From: Thozetella sp. PMI_491
Lineage: Eukaryota; Ascomycota; Sordariomycetes; Chaetosphaeriales; Chaetosphaeriaceae
Assembly: GCA_021432635.1 (NCBI GenBank)
Contig: MU270043.1
Span: 744,001 to 808,000 of the forward strand
DNA length: 64,000 nt
Direction: 5' to 3'
Shown: positions 1 to 9,571 of the stretch, piece by piece
Position numbering within the stretch: the stretch's first letter is position 1
Layout of the letters: every line of letters starts with the position of its first letter
The notes under the pieces: generated by a model
Seen by the model: the letters and a program-made list of their open reading frames with translations, nothing else
Database searches by the model: none
What the model was told of the DNA's origin: nothing
Program-made: the position numbers and the translations under genes

Positions 1-3000
1 GTCGTCATCAAGGGTACGCAGGTGTACAGCGCGCAGGACGGAAAGTTCGTGGACCTCGGTATTCTTGATGTGCTGCAGATCTTCGGTCGTGCTGGACGGC
101 CCCAGTTCGAGGATGTCGGTATCGGCATGATATGCACAACAGCAGACAAGGTAGCCCACTATCTCTCTGCGGTGACAGACCAGCTTCCCATCGAATCGAA
201 GTTCTCTGCCAAGCTCGTTGACAATCTTAACGCCGAGATTTCCCTAGGGACCGTTACATCTATTGCCGAAGCTGTCCAGTGGATTGGATACTCATACCTG
301 TTCGTCCGGATGAGGAGGAACCCCATGGCTTATGGTATTGATTGGGCCGAGTTCTCCGACGACCCATTGCTGGTCCAGAGACGCCGACAGCTCGCTATCC
401 AAGCTGCCCGCACACTGCAGAAGAGCCAAATGATCATCTTCAATGAGGCGACTGAGGAGCTGCGAAGCAAGGACGTCGGCAGGATAGCCAGCCAATTTTA
501 CATCCTGCAGACTACCGTCGAGATCTTCAATACCATGATGCGGCCGCAGGCGACCGAGGCAGATATCCTAAAGATGATCGCCATGAGTGGTGAGTTCGAC
601 AACATTCAGTCGAGAGACAGCGAGGCCAAGGAGCTCTCCAGAATGAAGGAGAATGAGGCCATTGTCCCATGCGATGTGGATGGTGGCATCGACCAGCCGC
701 AGACGAAGACGAACATCCTCCTCCAGGCCTATATCTCCAAGGCGCAGCCTGAAGACTTCGCACTGGGTAATGACCTCAACTACGTTGCCCAACAGGCTGG
801 GCGTATCTGCCGGGCCTTATTCATGATTGCCTTGAATAGGCGGTGGGGACACCAGTGTCTGGTGCTGCTCACCTTGGCCAAGTCGATTGAGAAGCGGATC
901 TGGCCTTTCCAGCATCCTCTCCACCAGTTTGACCTCCCAAAGCCGATTCTCCACCAGCTCGACACCAAGGAATCTCTCGGCATCGAGGTCCTACGGGACA
1001 TGGAGCCCGCTGAGATCGGTGGTCTTGTCCGCAACCACAGTGCCGGCTCGAAGATCGCCAAGCTCCTGAACAATTTCCCCACTGTGAGCGTCGAGGCTGA
1101 AATCGCGCCCCTAAATCGGGATGTCCTGAGGATAAAACTGTATATCACTCCAGACTTCCGGTGGAATGATCATGTCCATGGCACGTCGGAGTCTTATTAC
1201 ATCTGGGTCGAGAACTCGGAGACAAGCGAGATCTATCATCACGAGTTCTTCATTCTCAACAGGCGAAAGATCCACGACGATCACGAGCTCAACTTCACAA
1301 TACCTCTCTCTGATCCCCTCCCTTCGCAGATCTACGTCAGAGCCGTTTCCGACCGGTGGCTCGGTGCAGAGACCGTAACCCCCGTCTCCTTTCAGCACCT
1401 CATCCGCCCCGATACCGAGAGCGTGTACACTGATCTCCTCAACCTCCAGCCCTTGCCCATCAGCGCTCTCAAGAACCCTCTCCTCGAGGAGCTCTACGGA
1501 CAGCGGTTCCAATTCTTCAACCCAATGCAGACGCAGATCTTCCACACCCTATACCACACACCAGCCAATGTTCTTCTGGGGTCACCGACAGGTAGTGGCA
1601 AGACTGTTGCTGCAGAGCTCGCCATGTGGTGGGCTTTCCGCGAGCGGCCCGGTTCGAAGGTGGTCTATATTGCGCCCATGAAAGCTCTCGTTCGTGAGCG
1701 AGTCAAAGATTGGGGTAACCGTTTGGCCAAGCCAATGGGGCTGAAGCTCGTCGAGTTGACTGGTGACAACACTCCGGATACCAGAACCATCCAGGATGCG
1801 GACATTATCATCACAACCCCTGAGAAGTGGGACGGCATATCGCGCAGCTGGCAGACGAGAGGCTACGTCCGCAAGGTCAGCCTCGTTATCATCGACGAGA
1901 TCCACCTGCTCGCCGGCGACCGTGGCCCCATTCTTGAGATCATTGTTTCCCGAATGAACTATATCGCGGCGTCCACCAAGAACGCTGTCCGACTCTTGGG
2001 CATGTCCACCGCCTGTGCCAACGCCACCGACCTCGGCAACTGGCTTGGAGTCAAAGAGGGACTGTTTAACTTTCGACACTCGGTGCGCCCGGTACCGCTA
2101 GAGCTCTACATCGATGGCTTTCCGGAAGTTAGAGGCTTCTGCCCCCTGATGCAGTCTATGAACCGCCCGACCTTCCTCGCCATTAAGAACCACAGCCCAG
2201 ACAAGCCTGTGATTGTGTTCGTACCTTCTCGCCGCCAAACCCGCCTCACCGCCAAGGATCTGATCAATCTCTGCGGAATGGAAGACAACCCAAGGCGTTT
2301 CCTCAACATGGACGAGGACGATTTACAGGTTAACCTTGCTAGAGTCAAGGATGATGCGCTGAAAGAAGCGATTAACTTTGGTATCGGCCTACACCACGCA
2401 GGTCTCGTTGAGTCGGACAGGCAGCTGGCGGAGGAGCTGTTTCTCAACAATAAGATACAGATACTTATCGCAACCAGCACCCTTGCCTGGGGCGTGAACC
2501 TACCGGCTCACCTGGTTGTGGTCAAAGGCACGCAGTTCTTTGATGCCAAGATCGAGGGTTACAAAGACATGGACCTCACCGACGTCCTTCAGATGCTGGG
2601 TCGGGCAGGACGGCCACAGTTTGACAACTCTGGCGTAGCGCGCATCTTTACCCAGGACGCCAAAAAAGACTTCTACAAACATTTCTTGCATACTGGCTTC
2701 CCGGTAGAATCCTCCCTCCACACGGTCTTGGACAACCATCTTTGCGCCGAGGTCTCTGCCGAGACTATTATCACGAAGCAGGACGCGCTCGACTATCTCA
2801 CTTGGACCTTTTTCTTCCGAAGACTCCACAAGAACCCGTCCTACTATGGTTTGGAAATCTCTGCCGAGGATCACAGCAGCATAGCTGCGCAGCAGCTGGC
2901 CAATGACTTTATGATCGAGATGGTAGACAGGTCTCTCAATGAGCTCGCCGAGTCCAAGTGTGTCGAGGTTTATCCCAACGGCGACGTCGATCCCACGCCC

Positions 3001-3996
3001 TTGGGAAAGATCATGAGCTACTATTATCTATCACACAAGACGATCCGCTATCTTGTTCGACATGCCAAGGCAAACGCCTCCTTCCTCGACGCATTGTCAT
3101 GGATGTGCCGTGCGACCGAGTACGATGAGTTGCCCGTTCGCCATAATGAGGATCTAATCAATGCTGAGCTGTCCCGCAACCTCACCTTTCCTGGAACTTC
3201 GTTCGGCCTGCCCATGTGGGATCCTCACGTCAAGTCGTTCTTGCTGCTACAAGCACATATGTCCCGCATCGATCTCCCCATCACTGACTATGTAGGCGAT
3301 CAGACCAGCGTCCTCGACCAGGCGATCCGTATCATCCAAGCATCTATTGATGTCATGACAGAGCTGGGTTACCTCTCTAGCACGCTCGAGTTCATCAAGC
3401 TGCTGCAGTCCATCAAGAGCGGGCGATGGCCCACAGAACCGCCACTCTCGGTTCTCCCCGGTGTGGACGAGAAGACGAAGAACGAGACTCGCCTACAGGA
3501 ACTCAGCAAGCTCAGGGGTCCTCAGCAATTCCAGAAGCTTGCTCGTGATTTGCGTGTGCCAGCGGCTGTGACAGCCAGATTCGTCAAGGCGGCCGGGGCG
3601 ATCCCGAACGTCGAAGTGTCGGTCGAGGACGTAACGACGTCCTCGCTGGCTGTCATACTGAAGCGTCTTAACCCAATCACGGAGCGAGAGGGGCGAGTCT
3701 ACGCACCCAGATTCCCCAAGCCCCAGACGGAGGGTTGGTTCGTAGTTGTCGGGCAGCTGGAAACGGACGAGGTGGTTGCGGTCAAGAGGGTTGGCTGGAG
3801 CGCCGGTCCAGGCAAGACGTTGACGGTGGGCTCGAGACCCACGGCGCGAGCGACCATCAAGCTGCCCCCGGCTGTCGGATCGGATCCCAGGTCCTACGAC
3901 ATTCTCGTCGTCAGCGACGCATACACTGGGCTTGTGTACCGAACGATGGGAGTTGAGATTCCTGCGGCACCAACGGCTGACGGGATATCGAAGTAA
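1..3996 (+). CDS. SLH1: Slh1/ASCC3-type Ski2-like RNA helicase of the ribosome quality-control trigger complex (5' truncated by window edge)
   Basis: The frame is open from base 1, so the start lies upstream; 1331 residues are visible and end at TAA 3994-3996 with no intron. The visible part begins inside the first helicase cassette (motif VI QIFGRAGRPQF, residues about 25-35) and continues through a winged-helix and first Sec63-like domain. A complete second cassette follows: Walker A GSPTGSGKT (about residue 527), DEIH box (about 632), motif VI QMLGRAGRPQFD (about 865), then a second Sec63 domain. Dual cassettes with Sec63 modules occur in Brr2 and Slh1/ASCC3. Brr2 has a degenerate second cassette, whereas this one keeps GSGKT and DEIH, which favours Slh1. 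Known role of the family: ATP-driven splitting of stalled or collided ribosomes in the cytosol, with Cue3 and Rqt4. Assignment to Slh1 rather than Brr2 rests on these motifs and overall likeness. Confidence 0.93.
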   Translation, partial: VVIKGTQVYSAQDGKFVDLGILDVLQIFGRAGRPQFEDVGIGMICTTADKVAHYLSAVTDQLPIESKFSAKLVDNLNAEISLGTVTSIAEAVQWIGYSYLFVRMRRNPMAYGIDWAEFSDDPLLVQRRRQLAIQAARTLQKSQMIIFNEATEELRSKDVGRIASQFYILQTTVEIFNTMMRPQATEADILKMIAMSGEFDNIQSRDSEAKELSRMKENEAIVPCDVDGGIDQPQTKTNILLQAYISKAQPEDFALGNDLNYVAQQAGRICRALFMIALNRRWGHQCLVLLTLAKSIEKRIWPFQHPLHQFDLPKPILHQLDTKESLGIEVLRDMEPAEIGGLVRNHSAGSKIAKLLNNFPTVSVEAEIAPLNRDVLRIKLYITPDFRWNDHVHGTSESYYIWVENSETSEIYHHEFFILNRRKIHDDHELNFTIPLSDPLPSQIYVRAVSDRWLGAETVTPVSFQHLIRPDTESVYTDLLNLQPLPISALKNPLLEELYGQRFQFFNPMQTQIFHTLYHTPANVLLGSPTGSGKTVAAELAMWWAFRERPGSKVVYIAPMKALVRERVKDWGNRLAKPMGLKLVELTGDNTPDTRTIQDADIIITTPEKWDGISRSWQTRGYVRKVSLVIIDEIHLLAGDRGPILEIIVSRMNYIAASTKNAVRLLGMSTACANATDLGNWLGVKEGLFNFRHSVRPVPLELYIDGFPEVRGFCPLMQSMNRPTFLAIKNHSPDKPVIVFVPSRRQTRLTAKDLINLCGMEDNPRRFLNMDEDDLQVNLARVKDDALKEAINFGIGLHHAGLVESDRQLAEELFLNNKIQILIATSTLAWGVNLPAHLVVVKGTQFFDAKIEGYKDMDLTDVLQMLGRAGRPQFDNSGVARIFTQDAKKDFYKHFLHTGFPVESSLHTVLDNHLCAEVSAETIITKQDALDYLTWTFFFRRLHKNPSYYGLEISAEDHSSIAAQQLANDFMIEMVDRSLNELAESKCVEVYPNGDVDPTPLGKIMSYYYLSHKTIRYLVRHAKANASFLDALSWMCRATEYDELPVRHNEDLINAELSRNLTFPGTSFGLPMWDPHVKSFLLLQAHMSRIDLPITDYVGDQTSVLDQAIRIIQASIDVMTELGYLSSTLEFIKLLQSIKSGRWPTEPPLSVLPGVDEKTKNETRLQELSKLRGPQQFQKLARDLRVPAAVTARFVKAAGAIPNVEVSVEDVTTSSLAVILKRLNPITEREGRVYAPRFPKPQTEGWFVVVGQLETDEVVAVKRVGWSAGPGKTLTVGSRPTARATIKLPPAVGSDPRSYDILVVSDAYTGLVYRTMGVEIPAAPTADGISK

Positions 3997-4474
3997 TGAG
4001 AAAATAATCTTTCTAGCTAGCTACGGGTTACTCTATTCTATCAGTCTATGATAAACGTATTTAGCTATAGATTCACAAGTATCGTTACCCCCAAACCAAC
4101 TCACATGAATGGCGAAGAGAGCGTAGTCGGCAAGTGTCACGCAAAATATAATCAAATGTGGTTTTTAGTTCTGCGAAGAGAAAACTCACACTGTTAATGG
4201 AACCAAGCCTCGAGTCCATTCGCGAGGGGCCGCAACCTGCTGAAGGACGAAACCAGGGGCTATGTAAACAATTGGGTCTCCAAGGCCGGATAATTATCGG
4301 GAAATTAGCCCCCCAGTGGGTACCTTGGGTACTCCATACTTCCCCGCCCCCACCTTTTTGGGAGCTTTTACTGCACTTGTGAAAAAAAGTTTCTTGCCAA
4401 TGGCTTTCTTCCAGTTTACATGCTAGTACCTTACCGTCCGTCTGTTACGGTACTTTATCACATTAACCACCACT
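3997..4474. other. Intergenic spacer SLH1-TRM4 (tandem genes)
   Basis: The 3' flank of the helicase gene and promoter of TRM4. It starts AT-rich with a short CTAG-repeat (about 4013-4022) and has no convincing ORF or RNA gene. A CT-rich stretch precedes the TRM4 start. Confidence 0.6.
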
Positions 4475-7206
4475 ATGAGCAGGAAGAAGTTTAGGGTGAG
4501 CACTGCTTAGTTCGACTCCATGCCAATTCATGGCTAATCAGCAGACAGGGAGGCCGAGGTGGTCGAGGTGGTCGCGGGCGCGGAGGCGGCGGCGGACGAG
4601 GGGGTCGCGACGATTTAGGCGGCCGGCGCCCTTACCAAAGCTATCCCGAGGTGCCCAAGGAGAACTCCAAGCTTCAGACGTACTATGACGGCTTGCTACA
4701 GCTTCCAGAGGAGGAAAAGGCCGAATTCTGGGCCGCATTGAGGCGAGAGCTGCCCAACAGCTTCCGATTCTGCGGCCACAAGGGGCATGCGCTCACCGTC
4801 AAAGGGCTTCTGGAGACTCGATATATCCCCGAGATCACGAAGATCACGTCGTACGACGGCCTGCCCGTTGACCCTCCGAAGCCGGTGCCCTGGTATCCCG
4901 ATTCTCTTGCCTGGTGGATGACCACACCGAAGAACATTGTCCGGCGATTCCCCCCCTTCGCCGCCTTCCAGAAGTTCTTGGTGTCTGAGACGAGCGTGGG
5001 AAATATCAGCAGGCAGGAGGTGGTCAGCATGATTCCTCCGCTGCTCATGGATCTACACCCGGGAATGACTGTGCTGGATATGTGCGCTGCGCCTGGTAGC
5101 AAGGCCGCGCAGCTGCTGGAGATGATTCACCGCGGCGAGGAGGACCGCATCCGCAAGGTTATCCAGGGCTTCACGGGTGGCGCCGAGGCCGCCGAGGACG
5201 ACGAATCCAAGCTCGAAGCCGACCCGGGCGACGATGGCAGAGCTACCGGCCTCCTGATTGCCAACGACAGTGACTATAAGCGTAGCCACCTACTGATCCA
5301 CCAACTGAAGCGGCTTTCGTCCCCTAACATGATTGTTACGAACCACGACGCCACCATGTACCCCCCACTCCGGCTGCCCAGTACCGATCCGAAACTGAAT
5401 GCGTACCTGAAGTTCGACCGCATTCTGGCTGATGTGCCCTGCTCTGGCGACGGCACCCTCCGCAAGAATGTCAATATTTGGAAGGACTGGAGTCCCTCGA
5501 ATGGCCTCGGTCTTCATCTGACCCAGACGCGTATTCTCGTGCGCGCACTCCAGATGCTGAAGCCTGACGGCAGGATGGTGTACTCAACCTGCAGCATGAA
5601 CCCCGTCGAGAACGAGTCGGTCGTCGCGGCTGCGATCGAACGCTGCGGCGGTGCCGATAAGATTGAGATTGTTGACTGTAGCGACCAGCTAACCGGGCTC
5701 AAGAGGGCACCGGGTCTGAAGAAATGGCAGATCATGGACAAGGCCGCGCGCATCTGGAACAACTGGGAGGAGGTCATGGAGTTCACCAAGACGACCGAAG
5801 ACGGCCTCGTGCCCGGAAGACTAGTTGAGTCCATGTTCCCGCCGGTAGAGGGTACCCAGGGCAACGACCTCCCCCTAGAGCGCTGTATGCGAGTCTATGG
5901 CCACATGCAGGATACCGGTGCTTTCTTTATCACTGTGTTGCGCAAGAAGGCCGATTTCAAGGCCAAGCCCGAGGCAGCTAGCCCGAACGAGGCAATCCTG
6001 CGCGCACAGGCCGTGGGATCTAAGCGGCCAAGGGACGAAGACGGCGAAGAAGCGGAAGCCAAACGGCAGAAGGTGGAGGCGGCCACGAATGGCAATGGTA
6101 CGGTGGATCCTGCCGCCGGCGACGCTGACGCCGCGATGCCAGATGCCAGTGATACCGGACCAGCGCCGGTCGCAGAGACGGAGGCACCGGTCGTATTGAC
6201 CGAGGAACCTGTCAAAGCGGAAACCACGGCAGAAGATGGCCCTACTGCAGAACCCGCTGCGGAAGACCCGATCCTAAGGGATGGGGAGGCAACAGAAACG
6301 CCCACGCCGACCACCCAAACCCCTGGCTCAGGCTTCACCCAGCAAGAGAAGAAGAAGCAGGACGGCCCGTACGAAGAGCCGTTCAAGTTCCTCCCACCCG
6401 ATCACGAGGTCACCAAGGAAATAGCCACCTTCTACGGCGTCTCGGACCGCTTTCCGTCGGACCGCTACCTGGTGCGCAACGCGACCGGCAACCCCGCCAA
6501 GGCCATCTACTATACCAGCGCGTTAGTGCGTGACATATTGGTCATGAACGAGGGCCGCGGTGTCAAGTTCATCCACGGCGGCGTGAAGATGTTTGTGAAG
6601 CAGGATGCACCCTCGGCAGACGTGTGCAGATGGCGCATTCAGTCGGAAGGGATGCCCATCCTCCACGGCTACGTGAGCGCGGATCAAGTGGTCACGCTAC
6701 ATAACAAGGAGACGCTCAAGAGGCTCCTCGTCGAGATGTTTCCCATGATTTCGGACGGTGGCTGGGAGAACTTCAACGAGATTGGCGAAAAAGTGCGGGA
6801 TATGCGCCTTGGCTGCTCTGTGCTCCGAGTAGAGCCCGACGGCACCGACCCCGATTTTACAGAGCACATAGCATTGCCGCTGTGGAAAAGCTTCAAATCG
6901 CTCAACCTCATGCTGCCCAAAGACGATCGCACCGCCATGCTGCTGCGCATCTACAACGACACGACCCCGTTGGTCAACATGGGCATCGCGAAGCGGGCTT
7001 TGGACGGAACCCGCCTTCCCGAAGAACCGAAGGTGGAGGAAGCGGCGACTACTGACGTAATCGATCTGGAAGACGCTCCTAGCGATATTGGCCAAGTTGA
7101 GGGCGAGAACGGCGCGACGGAAAGCTCTGACGGTGCCCAGCCGGAGGCCGCCTCGGAAGAGCTGCAAAATGGCAATGCAGAGGAAGAAGCTAGGGGTGAG
7201 GAGTGA
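4475..7206 (+). CDS. TRM4: tRNA (cytosine-5)-methyltransferase Trm4/Ncl1 (NSUN2 family)
   Basis: Model: join(4475..4495, 4549..7206), 892 residues. The 21-nt first exon (MSRKKFR) joins through a 53-nt intron (GTGAGC donor, CTAAT branch, ACAG acceptor) to an arginine/glycine-rich run at residues 8-28, then to the conserved family start (PYQSYPEVPKEN). The SAM-binding motif DMCAAPGSK lies near residue 183. The two cysteines of eukaryotic m5C RNA methyltransferases are in PCSGDGT (about 304) and STCSMNP (about 355, expected nucleophile). A long Ala/Glu-rich low-complexity insert spans about residues 475-605, before the C-terminal domain, and the tail is acidic, which explains why it is longer than yeast Trm4 (684 aa). 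Known role: m5C at several tRNA positions in the nucleus. The Arg/Gly start probably adds nucleic-acid affinity (inference). Confidence 0.95.
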
Positions 7207-7836
7207 ATAACCAAAGCACGAGACGGCCAACGAAAGCGCGAGCCCTAAAAGGCCTAGCCGCCAGAACGAGTAGACCGCGTGTTGGTCATCTCAAGACCAA
7301 GTGTGTTGTAGGCACACCGATGCGGTCAATCGAGCTAGATAATCAAAGTTCAACGAGGTAGCTCGGGAGGTGGTAGAGCGTTTGCTCCCCTAGCAGCTCG
7401 ACTCCTGAAATGGCCTGGCTACATTGGCGTTTAAGTAGCTATATGATTATTGGGAGGCCAAACAGCGAGCCCCTGAGGGCGCTCGACTTGTGTAGGATTA
7501 AAAAAAAAAAGCCTGATGCTCGCCCTTGACACAGTTCTCTAGGTATTCATGCGATGGGAGACAGATCTAATCAAATGCCTATCTAAACTGATCCAACGGA
7601 TTTAGTTTGGCAGCCCAGCTTGTGCTGTTCTTCGAGTTTAATTCAGGTCTTGTATGCTGCGCTCTAGGAGCCCCCAATACTAGCGTCGGTAGTGAGGAAA
7701 TGTGCCCCGCAACCACCGATTGGATGTATCATCGTCGGCAACCTCCTTCCCTTTCGTTGTGGTTCCATAGTCCTTCGATCGACATACCCTAGCACCAACA
7801 GCAATACCGTTCCGGGTATCTCAGTTGAGCGACTGA
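7207..7836. other. Intergenic spacer with a degenerate tRNA-like patch
   Basis: No supported gene. Around 7355-7407 the strand reads like a tRNA D arm (TAGCTC, then a GG-containing loop, then GAGCG), but no matching variable loop, T arm or acceptor stem follows. An A-run sits at 7500-7510. The rest looks like ordinary 3' flank and promoter. Confidence 0.5.
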
Positions 7837-8808
7837 ATGATAAACAAGGCAGCATCTCGCCTAGCTAGATTGGGGTTCTCACAGCCAGGGTCCTCTTCAA
7901 CATCGGTACCGTCGGCACTGCCCCCTTCGTCCTCCTTGAAACAGCGCAACACCATGCTCGTTCGCCAGAACTCGCCCGCCCCGGCGCCATGGAGGGATCG
8001 CTTCACAGAGCACATCGGTGCTATGCAGCCGCCCGTATTCTCCCTAGCCACTGCACACCCTGAGCCCGGCGCGGCGGCTGGCGCTGTCGTCCCGCGGGTG
8101 CGCACGTGCGTCTTCCGCGGGCTGTGGGCCACGCTGCCGGAGAACGACAGGAACCAGGCTGAGAAGAACCCGCCAGCTTATGTGTCAGATCTGCCAGTAT
8201 TCACGACAGATGGACGCATGGAGAAGATGGGCGAGATCCTCGCCACGGGCGTGTCCCCCTCTTTGCCCGCGACAGAGCCACCCAGCGGTGGAGGCGGGCC
8301 TGTTGAGGCGGTCTGGTGGGCTTCGCAGGCTGGTACGCAGTGGCGCGTCCGCGGCCATGCCTGGGTCCTCGGCCCGGACATCGAGACGGATGACCCCGGC
8401 GCCCGTGCAGCACGGGAGGCGATCCTCCCACGGATGCGCGCTGCCGGGGGTGCGGGGGAGGAGAGGGAGTGGAGCTGGCGGCGCGAGGTCACGGCTCACT
8501 TCGGCAACCTGAGCCCGCAGATGCGAGGCTCGTTCCGAAACCCGCCGCCTGGCCGGCCGGTCACGGCTCCCCCAGGAGAAGGCGAAGGGCTCGGGCAGCG
8601 GGTGGACGACCTGGAGGACGAGCTGGCACGACACAACTTCCGCGTCCTAATCATCGTCCCTACCGAGGTGGACCAGACAGATCTCTCGGATGCGGAACAA
8701 CCTCGCCGGTGGCTGTATTCGTACCGGGGGCCGCAGAGATTAGACCAGCAGGGAAAGCCGGGGGTGGAGGTGCTAGGAGATTGGGAAAAGGTTGAGGTCT
8801 GGCCCTGA
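7837..8808 (+). CDS. Pyridoxamine 5'-phosphate oxidase Alr4036-like FMN-binding domain protein
   Basis: Single exon, 323 residues. The conserved block starts at APWRDRFTEHIGAM (about residue 49) and runs through PRVRTCVFRGLWATL, NPPAYVSDLPVFTTDGR and AVWWASQAGTQWRVRGHAW. This pattern is characteristic of the Alr4036-type pyridoxamine-oxidase-like flavoprotein family (Pfam Pyridox_oxase_2). The C-terminus (NFRVLIIVP...VDQTDLSD...RRWLYSY...VEVWP) also fits full-length fungal members. These proteins bind FMN in a split-barrel fold; their substrate is not established. The start is uncertain: ATG 7837 gives a basic, Ser-rich leader that could target mitochondria, but ATG 7954 (context ACCATGC) sits nine residues before the conserved block and may be the real start. 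The insert at 8389-8480 is proline/glycine/glutamate-rich. Confidence 0.85.
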   Translation: MINKAASRLARLGFSQPGSSSTSVPSALPPSSSLKQRNTMLVRQNSPAPAPWRDRFTEHIGAMQPPVFSLATAHPEPGAAAGAVVPRVRTCVFRGLWATLPENDRNQAEKNPPAYVSDLPVFTTDGRMEKMGEILATGVSPSLPATEPPSGGGGPVEAVWWASQAGTQWRVRGHAWVLGPDIETDDPGARAAREAILPRMRAAGGAGEEREWSWRREVTAHFGNLSPQMRGSFRNPPPGRPVTAPPGEGEGLGQRVDDLEDELARHNFRVLIIVPTEVDQTDLSDAEQPRRWLYSYRGPQRLDQQGKPGVEVLGDWEKVEVWP

Positions 8809-9557
8809 GAGGGCTATGGTGACACCCGAACGACCCTGATTCTAGGTGTCGGTTCACATGGGTTTGCAAGGCCTTGCGGCAGTCCTGGCATGGAGTACTT
8901 GCACGGAGTGTCTTGGCCTGTCTTTTTTGTCTTGGGTTGGAAAATGGACGAGGAAAAGCAGCGGCCGTAGACAGTTCTCGACGAAATAAGACACGGTGAT
9001 GGGCTGACCCAAAGCAGAGACTGTGCCATATTTGCCCAAATCTAGCCTCTTGGTGCTCGCGCTCGTTGTTTTTTCGTGGGGGGCAAGGACGGCTGGCTAG
9101 GTTTCTGCACGACTCCTTCCAAGTCAACAAGGGGAAGAGGGAGACTGTAAAGCTCCCACTGAACGTTCCCCTGATCCCTGAATGGACAGCACACATGCAT
9201 CTAGACGGTGGCACTTAAACAGTCTCCCGGAGGAGCGCGGCGAGAGCCACGTATCCCTTGAGCTGAAACCCCTAAGCGCGGATGCCTGTGCTCATCCTCT
9301 CGAAGACATCGCCACATTGGAGCTCGTCTTGAACGAGACGCAGGTAATTCAGTAACCAGCATCCTCCCAAGCCATCCTTCGAAGCCGACACGCCACACAG
9401 CTCAGGCCGGATCCGCCAGGGCATGGCACCCCTTAGGCTAAGGCTCCTTGGCCACGTGGCTGTGATTACACATGCTTGCGATGCTGGCGAAGCAATGCAA
9501 GTATACATGGCGCTCCATCGGAGGAGTCGCCGCCGAGGCATTAGGTGACACAGGATT

Positions 9558-9571
9558 GGGGGGGGGGGGGG
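9558..9571 (+). repeat. Poly-G run (14 G)
   Basis: Uninterrupted run of 14 G on the + strand inside the gene-free region. Confidence 0.95.
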
